Shown: positions 11,343 through 22,588 of the stretch, piece by piece | Layout: the number at the start of each line of letters is the position of its first letter | How positions within the stretch are numbered: the first letter of the stretch is position 1 | Assembly: GCA_019843655.1 (NCBI GenBank) | Contig: JACDQD010000009.1 | Coordinates: forward strand, 25,551,580-25,615,579 | Source of the DNA: Lethocerus indicus | Lineage: Eukaryota > Arthropoda > Insecta > Hemiptera > Belostomatidae | DNA length: 64,000 nucleotides | Reading direction: 5' to 3' | Translations under genes and position numbers: made by a program | Notes under the pieces: generated by a model | Database searches by the model: none | Seen by the model: only the letters and a program-made list of their open reading frames with translations | Told to the model about the DNA's origin: nothing

Positions 11343-12228
11343 AGTTTCGCCCCGCGGATCATCATTACCGTGGGGCGGCCAGGGGGTGATGGGGGGTGGC
11401 GCCACGACGACTGAGACATCCGAGACTATCGGGCGTCGTTAGAGCGCCCCCACCCCACCCACCCCGACTCATACTCACAGTTTCGTATGTACAATAAAAT
11501 ATCAATCTTGGCCGGTTTCTCAGAAAAAGGGCTCCCTCCCCCGCCCGTCTTCTGCACCTTGTGTGTGCCCTAAATAGGGCGGCCTCCCTTTTTTCTTTTT
11601 TTCTTTTTTTTCGGGGTAAAACATCGCATCACTCGCCGACGATATTATATTACAGCGGTATTCCTTCCTCACTTCTTCCCTTCATCCCCTAAAAATAAAC
11701 CGGCGCCGAATTCCTCATAATCCCTCACAAACACACACAGGGATAGAGAGAGAAACGGGCCCTCATTAGCTCCCGTATATCCCGTTTCCCGTTTTCACCC
11801 CCCCCACCCCCACCCACGGACTTTCTCCCGTTCCGTTTCCCTTGTAAAAAAAAAAAATAAATAAATAAAATATCCCGAGGCTAAATTTACGACAATTACT
11901 TGTTGTCGTTTCGGTTGCCCCGAGCGTTTTCGCCCAGATTGGCGGCCCTTCCTCATCCTCATCCTTTCTTATCCTAGGACCAAAAAAATAATTAAAAGCG
12001 CCCTTTAATTTTTTCTGACGGCCAAATAACGAATCCGGCGCGAATATTAAACGAAAATAATGGCATTTTGTCGGATTAGAACTCCGGTATTTTCGGCCGG
12101 GAAAAAGACGTATATTCTCACTTTACTGTCTGTTATTCGTTTAATATAAAGTTTCCGATGGAATTTTTCGCAGGATTAGGAATAGAATACTAACATTTCT
12201 ATATCTCAATTCGCCGGTTAGTTTCATC

Positions 12229-12231
<3 letters not shown>
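11343..12231. other. Low-copy DNA with GC-rich and homopolymer patches
   Basis: GC-rich C/G-run sequence (11390-11560, 11780-11830), CTTTTTT pyrimidine runs (11590-11613), then AT-rich sequence. No gene or repeat family that I recognise. Confidence 0.5.

Positions 12232-12284
<53 letters not shown>
12232..12284. repeat. (TA)n microsatellite
   Basis: Fifty-three bases of TA repeat. Confidence 0.95.
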
Positions 12285-12288
<4 letters not shown>

Positions 12289-14506
12289 GTATGCGTCTAC
12301 AAAGTTTTGTCCACGCTCTATAATTTAATCACAATTTTAATGAGCCGATTTCAAATTGAAATTTTAAAAAATGAGCGTATTTTGAAAGTTTTTGAAAACA
12401 AAATGGGAAGTAGAAACGCCGTTTGAGATTAAAGCCGCTGCATTCTTTCGTAATACAGTCACGATTATATGATAAATAAATAGATTTTCGAGATAATATA
12501 AGCGGTTTTTACGCGTATCATGACCCTGTTAGAAACCTCGTTATTATTGCCCATAACTCACAATTTGTGGTTCAACAAATTCAACAGACGAATACTCGAC
12601 TTATAGAATTTTATTTAATTTTAAATCCGACATTTAAACTCATTATTTTAGACAATAATTTAAATGTAATTTCGACTTTTTCTTTTATATTCGAATTTAC
12701 TTTTTTCTAATCCGAAATTATCGTCCGTTATAAAAATTCTTTATTTTGACATATTTCGATTTGAAATAAATCAACCCCAATATGAGATTCCGCTTTAAAC
12801 AAAATTTCCATTCATTTTCGTGTCGCCCGAAATTGGGGAAAAAAAATTTGGTACGTCGGCCAAAACATTAAAAATTTCAACACAAATTTGACTCTCGTCC
12901 AACAGTTTACAATTCCAATTTACAGTTTACAATTTACAATTTCAAGCGTATATTTCGGCCGGCTATAAGCTATATAAATAAGAGCGATAAATAGCGGATT
13001 GTATTTGAAAAAATAAATAGGGGGATGTAAAGGAAAAAGGGGGTTTTTTTCGCGTAGAAACGCAGCGAAAATCAATTTATTCCACGCTTACAGTTACATA
13101 CGTTATATGATAGTGGGCTATTTTAATGAGGGAAATGAAAATGTAAATTTCAAACGTACGGGCGGAAAATGCATTGGTGCATTTTTCACCCCCTCCCACC
13201 CCCCTCCCCGGGTTTTCTCTCTCTTTCTCGTTACTCTGTCTAAAAATGATCATTAGGGATAAAATTACGGTCCCCCCACGTAACATTCGCCCCCCGTGAA
13301 GCTCCCCGGGGTTTATTTTCTCGGAATATTCATGTTGCGCCCCCTCCCCTCCCCCCCCCGGGGGTGAGAACAACGTCAAAATCCCACATTCCATTTATTA
13401 TTCACCACCCCTCCGTCCCTACTATAGTATTTTTCTATAGTATTCTAACATTTATAGTAGCGAATTGACTACCACTAGCAGTAGTAGTCTACTTTGACTA
13501 TACAACCCTCCTCCAATTTCACTGATATTTATTAGAAATTTTGTGTATTTTCAGATATTAAATTTACGACTGGGAATGAGAGTATACCTAGGAGTAAGAC
13601 ACATTAAACGATAAATCGACAATGAATTTAATTACTGCCGGAGGCGTTGAACGGGTCAACAAGATGAAATTAGATAGAATTTATACCTGTTTTATACCTA
13701 AGGCTCAGTATAGACTTAAAGGATAAAAGAATGTGGCTGGACGGCACAATTCTGTTAAATGGGGAAAATAGATTTTTCCGCTGGTAATTAAATTTCTATA
13801 ATTATAATAATGTAACAATAAATTATTTGGCGATTGGGGGGGGGGTATATTAAAGGGGTTCGTTACTGGAGAGCGTCGGTTATTTTTGGACGGATTTAAA
13901 GCGAAATCTCCTACCCGTTTACGAAGCTAAATTGGTATTAACTACAATTTTGTCAATTACAAATTTACAGGTATTATACCTGTGTTCGGCCCCTCCATGT
14001 GTTGGTTGAAAAAATGCAGCCAAAACCGACCTAATTTTAATCAAAAGTTAGCGTTATTAAATTTAAATGGATCGATTTAAATGTCTTTCCCGTTTAATCG
14101 GCCCTCGACGGGGGTTGTTCGGTGGACAAATCTAAATGTTTTCAACCCCCACCCCGTTTAATATAATAGATTTGGCGGGTTTCCAGTCGCAACTCCGGGA
14201 AACCGGGTTATTTTTTTCCCTCGACAATATTTTAAACACAACACGGTAAAAGCCGTATCTAGGTGTACCTGATATATTCGTTTAAAATTTTTAATAAAAT
14301 AGATATTTTTTAAATCGCCCGCTACCGACCGTTTGAACGTGTCGAGTATTGAACGAAATTGTCAACTTCTAAAAGTGTAAAATGTACGAAATATTAGATT
14401 ATTCAGAGTCTTTATTAACAGTCGAATAGGGTAGTTTTTTGGCCGGGTTAGTGAAATTGACTGGGGCGATAAGTTAAATTTGAAAAAGGAAAAAAAAGGA
14501 AATTAT
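12285..14506. other. Low-copy, mostly AT-rich DNA
   Basis: Long stretch with a G/C-run patch at 13180-13370. One short coding-like frame lies at 13622-13726 (listed separately). Nothing else I can support. Confidence 0.5.
13622..13726 (+). CDS. Short coding-like open frame, unrecognised
   Basis: ATG at 13622 opens 34 codons ending TAA at 13724-13726. The translation is unusually balanced for AT-rich DNA (MNLITAGGVERVNKMKLDRI at the start). In-frame sequence is open for eight codons upstream, back to a TAA. No clear splice sites. It could be a small exon, a decayed gene fragment or chance. Confidence 0.18.
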   Translation: MNLITAGGVERVNKMKLDRIYTCFIPKAQYRLKG

Positions 14507-14518
14507 TAAAATTGTTAC
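14507..14518 (+). repeat. Direct repeat flanking a family A copy, left
   Basis: TAAAATTGTTAC, repeated at 14933-14944 immediately outside the other end of the family A copy. Interpreted as a target-site duplication. Confidence 0.7.
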
Positions 14519-14932
14519 TAATTTGATATCACCTGTGTTTTGTGGCCTGCGAGGGGTTGTGGAATATACCCCGTAGTTTCGTGATGTTTCTGTCTCCTCT
14601 CTCGCTGAGGTTTGGTCTTTTGCTAGACCGGGGTTTGTCGGCCGCTCGCCATCTTCAGTAGCGCCCTGTGTCAGTAGTCACTGTCGTAGCGCTCTGTGTC
14701 ATGTCACTTTCGTCATCCTCTCTGCACCGGTTTGTCCTGCATCAAACGTGTGATCTTCAGTAGCGCTGTGTTACTGGTGGGTTCGGTCTTTTGCTAGACC
14801 GGTTGAGAGCGCTGCTGTCAAAACATCCAAAGTGCAACGACAGTGACTACTGACACAGGGCGCTACTGAAGACGGCGAGCGGCAGGCAAAACCGCAGCGA
14901 GAGGAGGAGACAAAACATCACAGAAACTACAA
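14519..14932 (+). mobile_element. Family A element bounded by 12-bp direct repeats
   Basis: Long end on the left (GATATCACCTGTGTTTTGTGG, then CGAGGGGTTGTGGAATATAC). Left arm with AGACCGG and CCATCTTCAGTAGCGCC, a rearranged centre, right arm with GGCGCTACTGAAGACGGCGA, and short end ...CAGAAACTAC. Flanked by TAAAATTGTTAC on both sides. Confidence 0.8.
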
Positions 14933-14944
14933 TAAAATTGTTAC

Positions 14945-16126
14945 CTAAATGAGATATAAAAATTATTATTACGTTTAATATTTTTTCAACGGAAATGAGG
15001 GAGGTTTTCGTACAATAATCGGACACATATATTATGTGAGACGCGGGCTATTTTGTATCAGTTTAACTTAGTTTCACTTTTTTTTGGACTGTTCTAAATT
15101 GAGTATAATTTTTGTGCTACGGTTTGGATATTTTCCACCACCGGAAGACTCAGGAGGTGGCGGAATTAGAGTGAAAGCAACAGGGAGTAGGCGGTCGGTA
15201 AATTTAGGGCCGATTAGGGGTGCTGTCTGTCTCTCTCTCTCTAGTGTAGTATAACTGGGCCCTTCTGAAGGAAAAGGGCTCGCTCGGCTAGTTTAACAAG
15301 GCGATTATTATATGGGGGGTTGTGGGGGTGGGGGCGGCATCTTGAACGTGACTGAGGCCGGGCTACGTGATCCCGAGACCCCCTTGTTACATTACAACAG
15401 AGGGGGTTGTGTAGCCGGGCCCCCAATCACGAGGATACACCGTTTAGGAGGAGCTCCTCCTCTCCGGCCCCTGCAGAGACTATACTGTACTATAGTCCGC
15501 CCTCATTGGCTTAGTTAGTCGGGCCGTTGTTGAGGAAATGGTCCCGACACAAACGTCTTCCCCTAACAGGATAGTTGTATTATAACAGGATTGTTGGCCT
15601 CCGGCTCATCCCCATCCGGCGACTCCCGTTAATCGCCCGGTTACCGGATTAGCGGGGTCATCCCCTCCCTCTCCCTCTCTCTCTCTCCCTCCTAGAGAGG
15701 GATGAGGGAGACCAACCCCCAGCCCCGCCGCCGCACTCCCAATTACACCGTCACGGCGTCGGCCCCACCCTCCATCCCTCCATCCCTCTAACGAGCTTGT
15801 TGAATATACCTATTAGGGGGGGGAAATAAAGCCGTGAGAAATAAATTGTCACCGCCGGCCCCTTTTCACGCCCCAAATTATCCCTTCGGGCATTTTCCGA
15901 CCCGCCCTACGAACGACGACGACGCCGAAAGGGAGGCCAATTTTTAAAACTACGCGAATTTCGACTGTTGTACAACAAGTATTTTCTACAATACGGGAGA
16001 TAATTGATAAACGTATTAATATATTTTCGGATAGACGAAGTACATTGCAGAGAAGCCGAATCTATCTTATCTGTACTTGTTGTCGGTGAAATCGGCAATT
16101 ACTTAGTTGCCGACACAATATATATA
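14945..16126. other. Low-copy DNA with GC-rich and CT-rich patches
   Basis: Contains a (CT)n stretch near 15660-15700 and GC-rich sequence at 15300-15480 and 15700-15800, where frames are open on both strands. The coding-like piece at 15067-15249 is listed separately. Confidence 0.5.
15067..15249 (+). CDS. Coding-like open frame, possible exon
   Basis: Sixty codons between stops. The middle reads FGYFPPPEDSGGGGIRVKAT and continues basic (SRRSVNLGPIRG). AG dinucleotides after a pyrimidine-rich stretch (TATTTTCCACCACCGGAAG, 15128-15146) could be acceptors, and CGGTCG|GTAAAT (15197) could be a donor. The 3' part runs into CT repeats, which argues against a full-length reading. Not recognised. 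Confidence 0.18.
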
Positions 16127-16699
16127 CAGAGTGGTCCAAAAAAATGTATCCACCGTTTAACAGTCCATAACTTGAAAACTGATCGACCGATTTGTATCTG
16201 ATTTTCGGTGAAATTGTAGCTTAAAGTCCAACTTGAAGATATATCATAGCTGTAGGTGGATTCAAATGAATTCCATAGTCAAAATGTCGATTACTTTCTG
16301 GTACCCCTATTAATATACAGAGTGGTCCAAAAAAATGTATCCACCGTTTAACAGTCCATAACTTGAAAACTGATCGACCGATTTGTATCTGATTTTCGGT
16401 GAAATTGTAGCTTAAAGTCCAACTTGAAGATATATCATAGCTGTAGGTGGATTCAAATGAATTCCATAGTCAAAATGTCGATTACTTTCTGGTACCCCTA
16501 TTAATATACAGAGTGGTCCAAAAAAATGTATCCACCGTTTAACAGTCCATAACTTGAAAACTGATCGACCGATTTGTATCTGATTTTCGGTGAAATTGTA
16601 GCTTAAAGTCCAACTTGAAGATATATCATAGCTGTAGGTGGATTCAAATGAATTCCATAGTCAAAATGTCGATTACTTTCTGGTACCCCTATTAATATA
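16127..16699. repeat. Three tandem 191-bp units of a mariner terminus
   Basis: CAGAGTGGTCC begins at 16127, 16318, 16509 and 16700, an exact 191-bp spacing. The first three units appear identical. Each holds about 135 bp of the mariner-derived end plus about 56 bp of other sequence (GGATTCAAATGAATTCCATA ... TACCCCTATTAATA). The fourth start enters the element at 16700. Confidence 0.95.
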
Positions 16700-17219
16700 C
16701 AGAGTGGTCCAAAAAAATGTATCCACCGTTTAACAGTCCATAACTTGAAAACTGATCGACCGATTTGTATCTGATTTTCGGTGAAATTGTAGCTTAAAGT
16801 CCAACTTGAAGATATCACACAGTGTAGGTTTTTCGAAATCGTCACCGTTAACGTCCGCACAGACAGAAACGACAGAACGGCCCCGACTGACTGCACAACG
16901 TGTTCAATTGGGATATTTGCACGTGAAGTCCGCGGGGCTTTTGTGTCGATAAACGACTGTTCAAAACCGACTCTTCGTTTCATCCGATTCTAAGCCTTGC
17001 GCCAACCACGTTCACTCGAGTACAACAGGGTACAACTGACACAACACAGAACACTGACTATACTGCAAAAACTGACAAAACAGAACGACGCAATACAACG
17101 CTTGTATGGCGCGATTTTTGCAACTACAAAAACTATAACACTACCAAAAATGAGACAACTCCGTCAATTAGTTTGCAAGTTATCGACTGTCAAACGGTGG
17201 ATACATTTTTTTGGATACA
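16700..17219 (-). mobile_element. Mariner derivative with transposase C-terminal remnant
   Basis: Ends are CAGAGTGGTCC... and ...ACATTTTTTTGGATAC, with inner pair AAAACTGATCGACCG / CGTCAATTAGTTTGCAAGTT. On the minus strand near 16830-16920 the remnant reads RSVVSVCADVNGDDFEK, equivalent to the RxxxCxxxNGxHFE end of mariner-like transposases, with stops and shifts. Same internally deleted family as 2575-3096. Confidence 0.8.
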
Positions 17220-17679
17220 GGATACATTTTTGTATCATTTATGTCTGGAGTGGTCCAAAAAAAAATGTATCCATCGTTTAACAGTCCGTAACTTGCAAAC
17301 CGATTGACCGAGTCGTCTCTCATTTTTGGCGAAATTGTAGCTTAAAGTCCAACTTGATGATATCATCAGACTGTAGTAGTTCGAAATGGTCACTACCCGA
17401 ACTATAGCACTACGAAATCCGTCAATTAGTTTGCAAGTTATGGACTTCCAAAACGGTGGAAAACATTTTTTCGGACCCCTCTGTATATATATATATACGA
17501 ATCGCTCAGCGGGTCGACATTACGGTAAATCATTTTTATAGAATTATCAAATATGGAGCGAATAAAATGATTCATGTACGTTTTTAATACGTACGGTTTT
17601 TAATGCAATTTTTTTTTTTTACTAAGAAATCGACGCATCGGGCTCTCTCGTTCTGGACCAAATATAATCGTACTCTTAA
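17212..17679 (+). repeat. Inverted-repeat arm, left (pairs with 19382-19838)
   Basis: Begins GGATACAGGATACA, contains the small mariner derivative, then GAATCGCTCAGCGGGTCGA, and ends CAAATATAATCGTACTCTTA. The reverse complement is found at 19382-19838 at roughly 90% identity by eye, including flanking unique sequence. Confidence 0.9.
17249..17484. mobile_element. Short mariner-derived MITE
   Basis: About 236 bp with TIRs GGAGTGGTCCAAAA / TTTTCGGACCCCTCTG and internal TAGCTTAAAGTCCAACTTGA. No transposase residues remain. The right edge abuts a TATATATATATATA run. Confidence 0.8.
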
Positions 17680-19381
17680 CACTAAGTAAAATGTACTCCA
17701 GTAAAAGACCAATATATATATGTATATATGCGGGCCAATAAAGAAAAATAGTCAATTTAAATTCGATAATATCTTAAATATTAATATATTTTCTTCTCTC
17801 GCTTCTTATAACCGAGTTCTTGTAACATGTGCTTGATTTTTATCAGACCTTAAGAAATCGTTGATTGTTATCAATTTCCATTTTTTTTTGGACCCGATAT
17901 TGATTCATCGACGATTTCTAATCTTACCGGTTGTGGGGAAAATTCAACTATTTTTACGCGATTTTGATTTTTAGAAAGTTGTTTTCGTCGCTTATATTCG
18001 TCTGATTTTTATCAGAACCCCCGGAGTCCCTGGAAATAGGTAAAACATCGATAAAACTGTATATTGTATGTTTAGTTATACAGTCAATGGAAGGCGAGAC
18101 CGTACGATAATTTGATCGAAATTAAACGAACTTTCCGGATTTTCCGTTAACTAAAAGTAAACGATTACGAGCGAAGTATAGAAAACTCGTAATTGAAATT
18201 GGTTTGAGGAGTGGTAAGATCGGTTTGAATTAGAGTGGCGGCGTTCAACTTAAATAACGAACCTTCTTCTTTCGCCCTCCTCTTCATCCCCATTTCACTA
18301 GTTGGCGAGAGAAAACCGAACCCACCAACCAACTCGGGGTTCGCCCGAAAATAATGGCCGGCCGGGGTGAATAATTTTTTTCTTTTTTTTTAAAACAATT
18401 CTCGGCCCAACTCCTCGCTTAAAAGTTCTTTTAATGCGCCCCCACCCCCCCCACGACCCCGTGATATCGCTCCGATAAAACCCAGTAGCAATTGCAGCCG
18501 AATTATTTGCCCAAGTGAAAATAATTGGGGAAGGGGCCGGATCCCCTTCATCCCTCACTCTCTCTCTCTCTGCAAATTGGTGAAGTGAGTGAGAGGGTCG
18601 GTCTAAATCCTGTCAAACAGCCTCCGGGGGTGGGGGCAGAGCCGAAGCCGGCCCTTTAGGGCTCATCGTTTTCGCAAATTGGTGGAACGGAATAAAAATC
18701 ATGTGCCGAGTCAAAAATAGCGAGTTGGTGCCGGGGGCGGGAGGCTGGGGGCGGGGGGCGGCTCCAGGGTCCACCGATCACGTTCTCCCTCTATAATATA
18801 ACCTACCCCCCAACCCCCACGCCCTTTTATCTGAAAGCCGCTAACAAGCTAAAATCCTCCTCCTCCTCCTCCTTCTGCTCCTCCTATTCTTCGATATACA
18901 TTTCTCTCTCATCCCCCGGCTCATTATAAACCGGCCGTTGAAATTGTACGACGTCTGTTGTGGAAAACGTACATCGTTCCGTCGTTCGGCGTTTTTCGGT
19001 AACAAAGGAAATTTTTCGCTTTCCTGATATAATCCGTATAATTTGTCAGTTGGACAGGCGCTATGACTCGACTGTAATCGTTTTTATATTCCGAAATGTA
19101 TAGCGGGATAAATTCTAAATTTCTACAATTTAATAATAACCAGAGCGCTGTATATATTGCCTCTTTCTCTCCGATTCGGTACAGGAACAATTTGATTTGA
19201 ATTGAAATTTTCAACACCCGTTAAGTTCGACCAAAGGTGAATACTCGGTTTGGTAGCAAAAAAAGTAATCGTTAGCCACGATTCCATGTACAATTGAGGT
19301 AAAAAAAACGGCGACGAAACTGGAAATAATCTCACCAACTTATTCTTTGGGAAACAACTTCGCTAAAATCAAAATCAAAAT
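17680..19381. other. Loop between inverted arms, low-copy
   Basis: 1.7 kb between the two arms. AT-rich at both ends with a GC-rich, C-run middle (18240-18870) that includes a TCC repeat at 18857-18872. Frames on minus at 18298-18558 and 18924-19338 are short and unrecognised. Confidence 0.5.
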
Positions 19382-19838
19382 AAGAGTACGATTATATTTG
19401 GTCCCGGACGAGAGAGCCCGATGCGTCGATTTCTTGGTAAAAAAAAATTGCATTAAAAAACTGTACGTATTAAAAACGTACATTAATCATTTTCTCCTCT
19501 CCATATTTGATAATTCTATAAAAATTATTTACCGTAATATCGACCCGCTGAGCGATTCGTATATATATATAAAGAGGGGTCCAAAAAAATGTATCCACCG
19601 TTTTGGAAGTCCATAACTTGTAAACTAATTGACACGGAATCGTGTCTCATTTCTGGTAGTGCTATAGTTCGAACAACTACAGTCTGATGATATCTTTAAG
19701 TTGGACTTTAAGCTACAATTTCGTCAAAAATTAGAGACGATTCGGTCAATCGGTCTGCAAGTTATTGACTGTCGAACGGTGGATACATTTTTTTGGACCA
19801 CTCCAGACATAAATGATACAACAATGTATCCTGTATCC
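19382..19838 (-). repeat. Inverted-repeat arm, right (pairs with 17212-17679)
   Basis: Begins TAAGAGTACGATTATATTTG and ends AATGTATCCTGTATCC. It is the inverse of the left arm through its mariner MITE and flanks. Differences are scattered substitutions and small indels. Confidence 0.9.
19571..19805. mobile_element. Short mariner-derived MITE, inverted partner
   Basis: TIRs GAGGGGTCCAAAAAAATG / CATTTTTTTGGACCACTC. Same content as the 17249-17484 copy, in the opposite orientation, because it lies in the right palindrome arm. Confidence 0.8.
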
Positions 19839-19848
19839 GGACAGATAA

Positions 19849-19851
<3 letters not shown>

Positions 19852-19903
<52 letters not shown>

Positions 19904-19986
19904 GTTCGAAATTAACCGCTGTCGTTTATATTTTCATTTATAATAATTTGTCTATAATTCGGGTAATGACGCCCCAACCAATAGAC

Positions 19987-20018
<32 letters not shown>

Positions 20019-20141
20019 GACTCTTTAAAATTTTTTTTTTATTATTTTCTAGTAATTATCGCAGCCTAGAAATTTTACTCTATAGCACTCGGGTTTTTAT
20101 CGTTGGCAGCTTTATTAGAGTACAACTTGTTGTTAGTTGAT

Positions 20142-20187
<46 letters not shown>
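19852..20187. repeat. Cluster of three (TA)n tracts
   Basis: TA runs at about 19852-19898, 19992-20018 and 20145-20186, separated by AT-rich unique sequence. Confidence 0.9.
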
Positions 20188-20189
<2 letters not shown>

Positions 20190-20885
20190 GTAGCTTGAAC
20201 TAAGTTAATGTTATTAACGAGTTGGAGGGATGTTATATTTTCTAGGGGGTCGGTATATCGACAGTTTTATTTTCACTCACTGCAATGGCAGTATACGCCC
20301 TATTCGTTCAGCTTTATTCGGTTGTAAGGGGAGTGTAAAAAAAAATGGTTTTTTTTTTGGTATATTATATTGAGGAGGGTGGCCGAAAATACGAACTTAC
20401 CCAATGTACCGTTTACTGATCGATATTTGGGAATTTCGTACTCAAGTGGCAACTGTTGGCAGTAACTAGGCTGCTAATTGGGAACGGGGGTAGGGGGTGG
20501 GACCTTGAAGGTGATTAAGTCCGACCGGGTTTAACAAGGTCCCAGTAATTGGGGACGTGTCTGTAATCGCCCGTGACATCCCCACCCCCATAATATATTC
20601 CCTCATCCGTAGACCACCCCCCGGGGTAATAAGGTTTACGGGTCCTCCCTTATAAACTGTGTTAGCTTCACGAGGGATGACACAACGGACCCCGAGCGAC
20701 TAGCAGCCTGACAGCACAACACACACCCCCCCCACCCCCAACCACCCACCCTTCAGTTCATAATCCAGTTAGCCGTATAGAACGCCCCCTAAACGCCATT
20801 TTACCAACTCAGAAGATTACACACACACACACACACACTCTCGAATTACGTTAACGAGGAAACGATTTGAATCGCCCACCACCGA
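20188..20885. other. Low-copy DNA with C-rich patch
   Basis: Contains a C-run stretch (20720-20750) and an (AC)n tract at 20820-20837. No gene seen. Confidence 0.5.
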
Positions 20886-21173
20886 TTATTTATTGTACAA
20901 TCGACTATATACTAGTTATAGGTACAGTGGCGGTTTGTTTGGCTACAGAAAGTCCCTAGGGATGACGGACGGGTAAAAAAAGGAAAAGGGATTGAACACG
21001 AGTTTTGGTACGGATTGTTCGGTTGGAAACATACCTGGTGGGGGGGAGGAGCATTAAGGGTGGTACTGGAAGGACTTTTACCGGAACGTTTGGACGCGAG
21101 CGATGTCGGATTTCCTTGGCGGAAACCCGGCATAGTTCTGTCGGTTTTAGTATAGCTTAGTAGTTTTAGTATA
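20886..21173 (+). repeat. Dispersed repeat family D, partial copy
   Basis: Starts TTTATTGTACAATCGACTAT and contains ACAGAAAGTCCCTAGGGATG, GTTCGGTTGGAAACATACC, GAGCATTAAGGGTGGTACTG and TTTGGACGCGAGCGATGTCG. The same blocks in the same order occur at 21330-21560, 22040-22200, 29480-29660 (inverted), 35940-36180 and 55251-55610. No protein recognised. Class unknown. Confidence 0.75.
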
Positions 21174-22032
21174 GGGATGGGGGATGGCGTTATCATCCCC
21201 CTCCATCCCTCCGCCTCATCCCTTATTCCTGCCTCTCGCCCCTCATGTATTTCATTTTTAGAGCCGAAAGCCACTCATTGAAAGAATCTCACTTAGGGGT
21301 AGGGCGGCCGCCCGGTTAAGCCCCCCACAACTTTCTGTCTTTTTTTTTTTTGAATGGAATTTAAGGGACTCCGTCGACTATCATGGGTATGTTGAGAGGT
21401 CATTATGGATTTTTCGGTTAGAAACATACCCGGGGTGGGGCGGGGGGAGGAGCATTAAGGGTGGTACTGGAAGGACTTTTTACCGGAACGTTTGGATGCG
21501 AGCGATGTCGGATTTTTTGGCGGAACCCAGCATAGTGTCGGTTTCAATATAGCTTTATATATTGTCAGTTTGTTGACAATTGTCAGTTTTTATGTCCTTT
21601 TCTGAAAATAGAGTTGTCTCAAAAGTCCAAATTGACGATTTAGATCTGTTCTTTTCAGTCGGCCCACGGCGATCCGCCACATCTACCGACAATTGTATCC
21701 TTTCCCTTTCATAAACTGCTTCGAAAATACAGTTAAAAATATCAGTTTAAACGTAGCGCTGATATTGATAGAGATTAAAATTTGGACACAACATTTAGAG
21801 ACTTAAATGAGGATATTAATTGCTCAATTTGGTGTCGCGGGCCCGAGGCGAAGTGCGAGAAAGTCCGTTGGTCGTCGTTGATCGAGTTACTGGTATATGG
21901 ATATGTATATGCGTATTTAAATGTGTATAAACATTTTAGCGTTGAGTCTTTTCAATCGGTCAAATTCGCCTAAATCTTATATTGGAACCGGCTGAAAATA
22001 GCAATTTTATTGCCGAAATATTGAGCGGTTCC
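21174..22032 (+). repeat. Large inverted-repeat arm, left (pairs with 28981-29827)
   Basis: 859 bp starting GGGATGGGGGATGGCGTTAT and ending at TTGAGCGGTTCCGG. It includes a family D segment and a 63-codon frame (21782-21973) that is also open in the other arm. The inverse arm is nearly identical by eye apart from indels in homopolymers. The frame's conservation follows from that identity and does not show coding. Confidence 0.92.
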
Positions 22033-22230
22033 GGTTTATGGAGGATTAAGGATGGTACTGGAAGGACTTTTGACCGGAATCTCTGGATGTCGGTTTCAGT
22101 AGAGTTTTATATATTTTCGTCAGTCGGCCGGCTATCGTCAGTTTTCTCTATGTACCTTTTCCGAAAAGAGGTCTTCTTCTTCTACAGTCCAAATTTTCGC
22201 TTCGCCCCAGGGCGGTTTTTCTTGTAGGGC
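22033..22230 (+). repeat. Family D partial copy abutting the left arm
   Basis: GGATTAAGGATGGTACTGGA, then TTTTGACCGGAATC, TGGATGTCGG and AGTCCAAATTTTCGC repeat the order seen at 21455-21640. This is a second, diverged family D segment in direct orientation. Confidence 0.65.
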
Positions 22231-22588
22231 GCCTCTTTATGGAATTGGCGTAGGGAGAGTAGAAGCTTCCCCTCTTCTCAGGGATCAGGAACGGATAATC
22301 GACTTGTTGAACTGGCGAATATTTCCGAGTATTTCCGAGTACCGGAAGTTCAGTAGTAGTGGGCCTAACGAAGTGAAACCGGCGGCCGAAGAAGTGGAGG
22401 AGCCCAATCCACTCTTCCTTCGGCTGCATTCTCTTCCGTTTTCTTAATTGTACAACAACAACAACAAAAAACACAAAACCCAACCCTCATCTATAATATC
22501 CCCTATTGTAATTAGGGGCTGCTATAATTCCATCATCTCTACTTCTCATTTTTCCCGTTTTATTAGAAATAATAAACGTTTAAGAAAC
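22231..22588. other. Low-copy DNA, no gene seen
   Basis: Mixed-composition sequence. A 111-codon minus frame (22148-22483) starts in repeat sequence and is not convincing. Confidence 0.5.
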
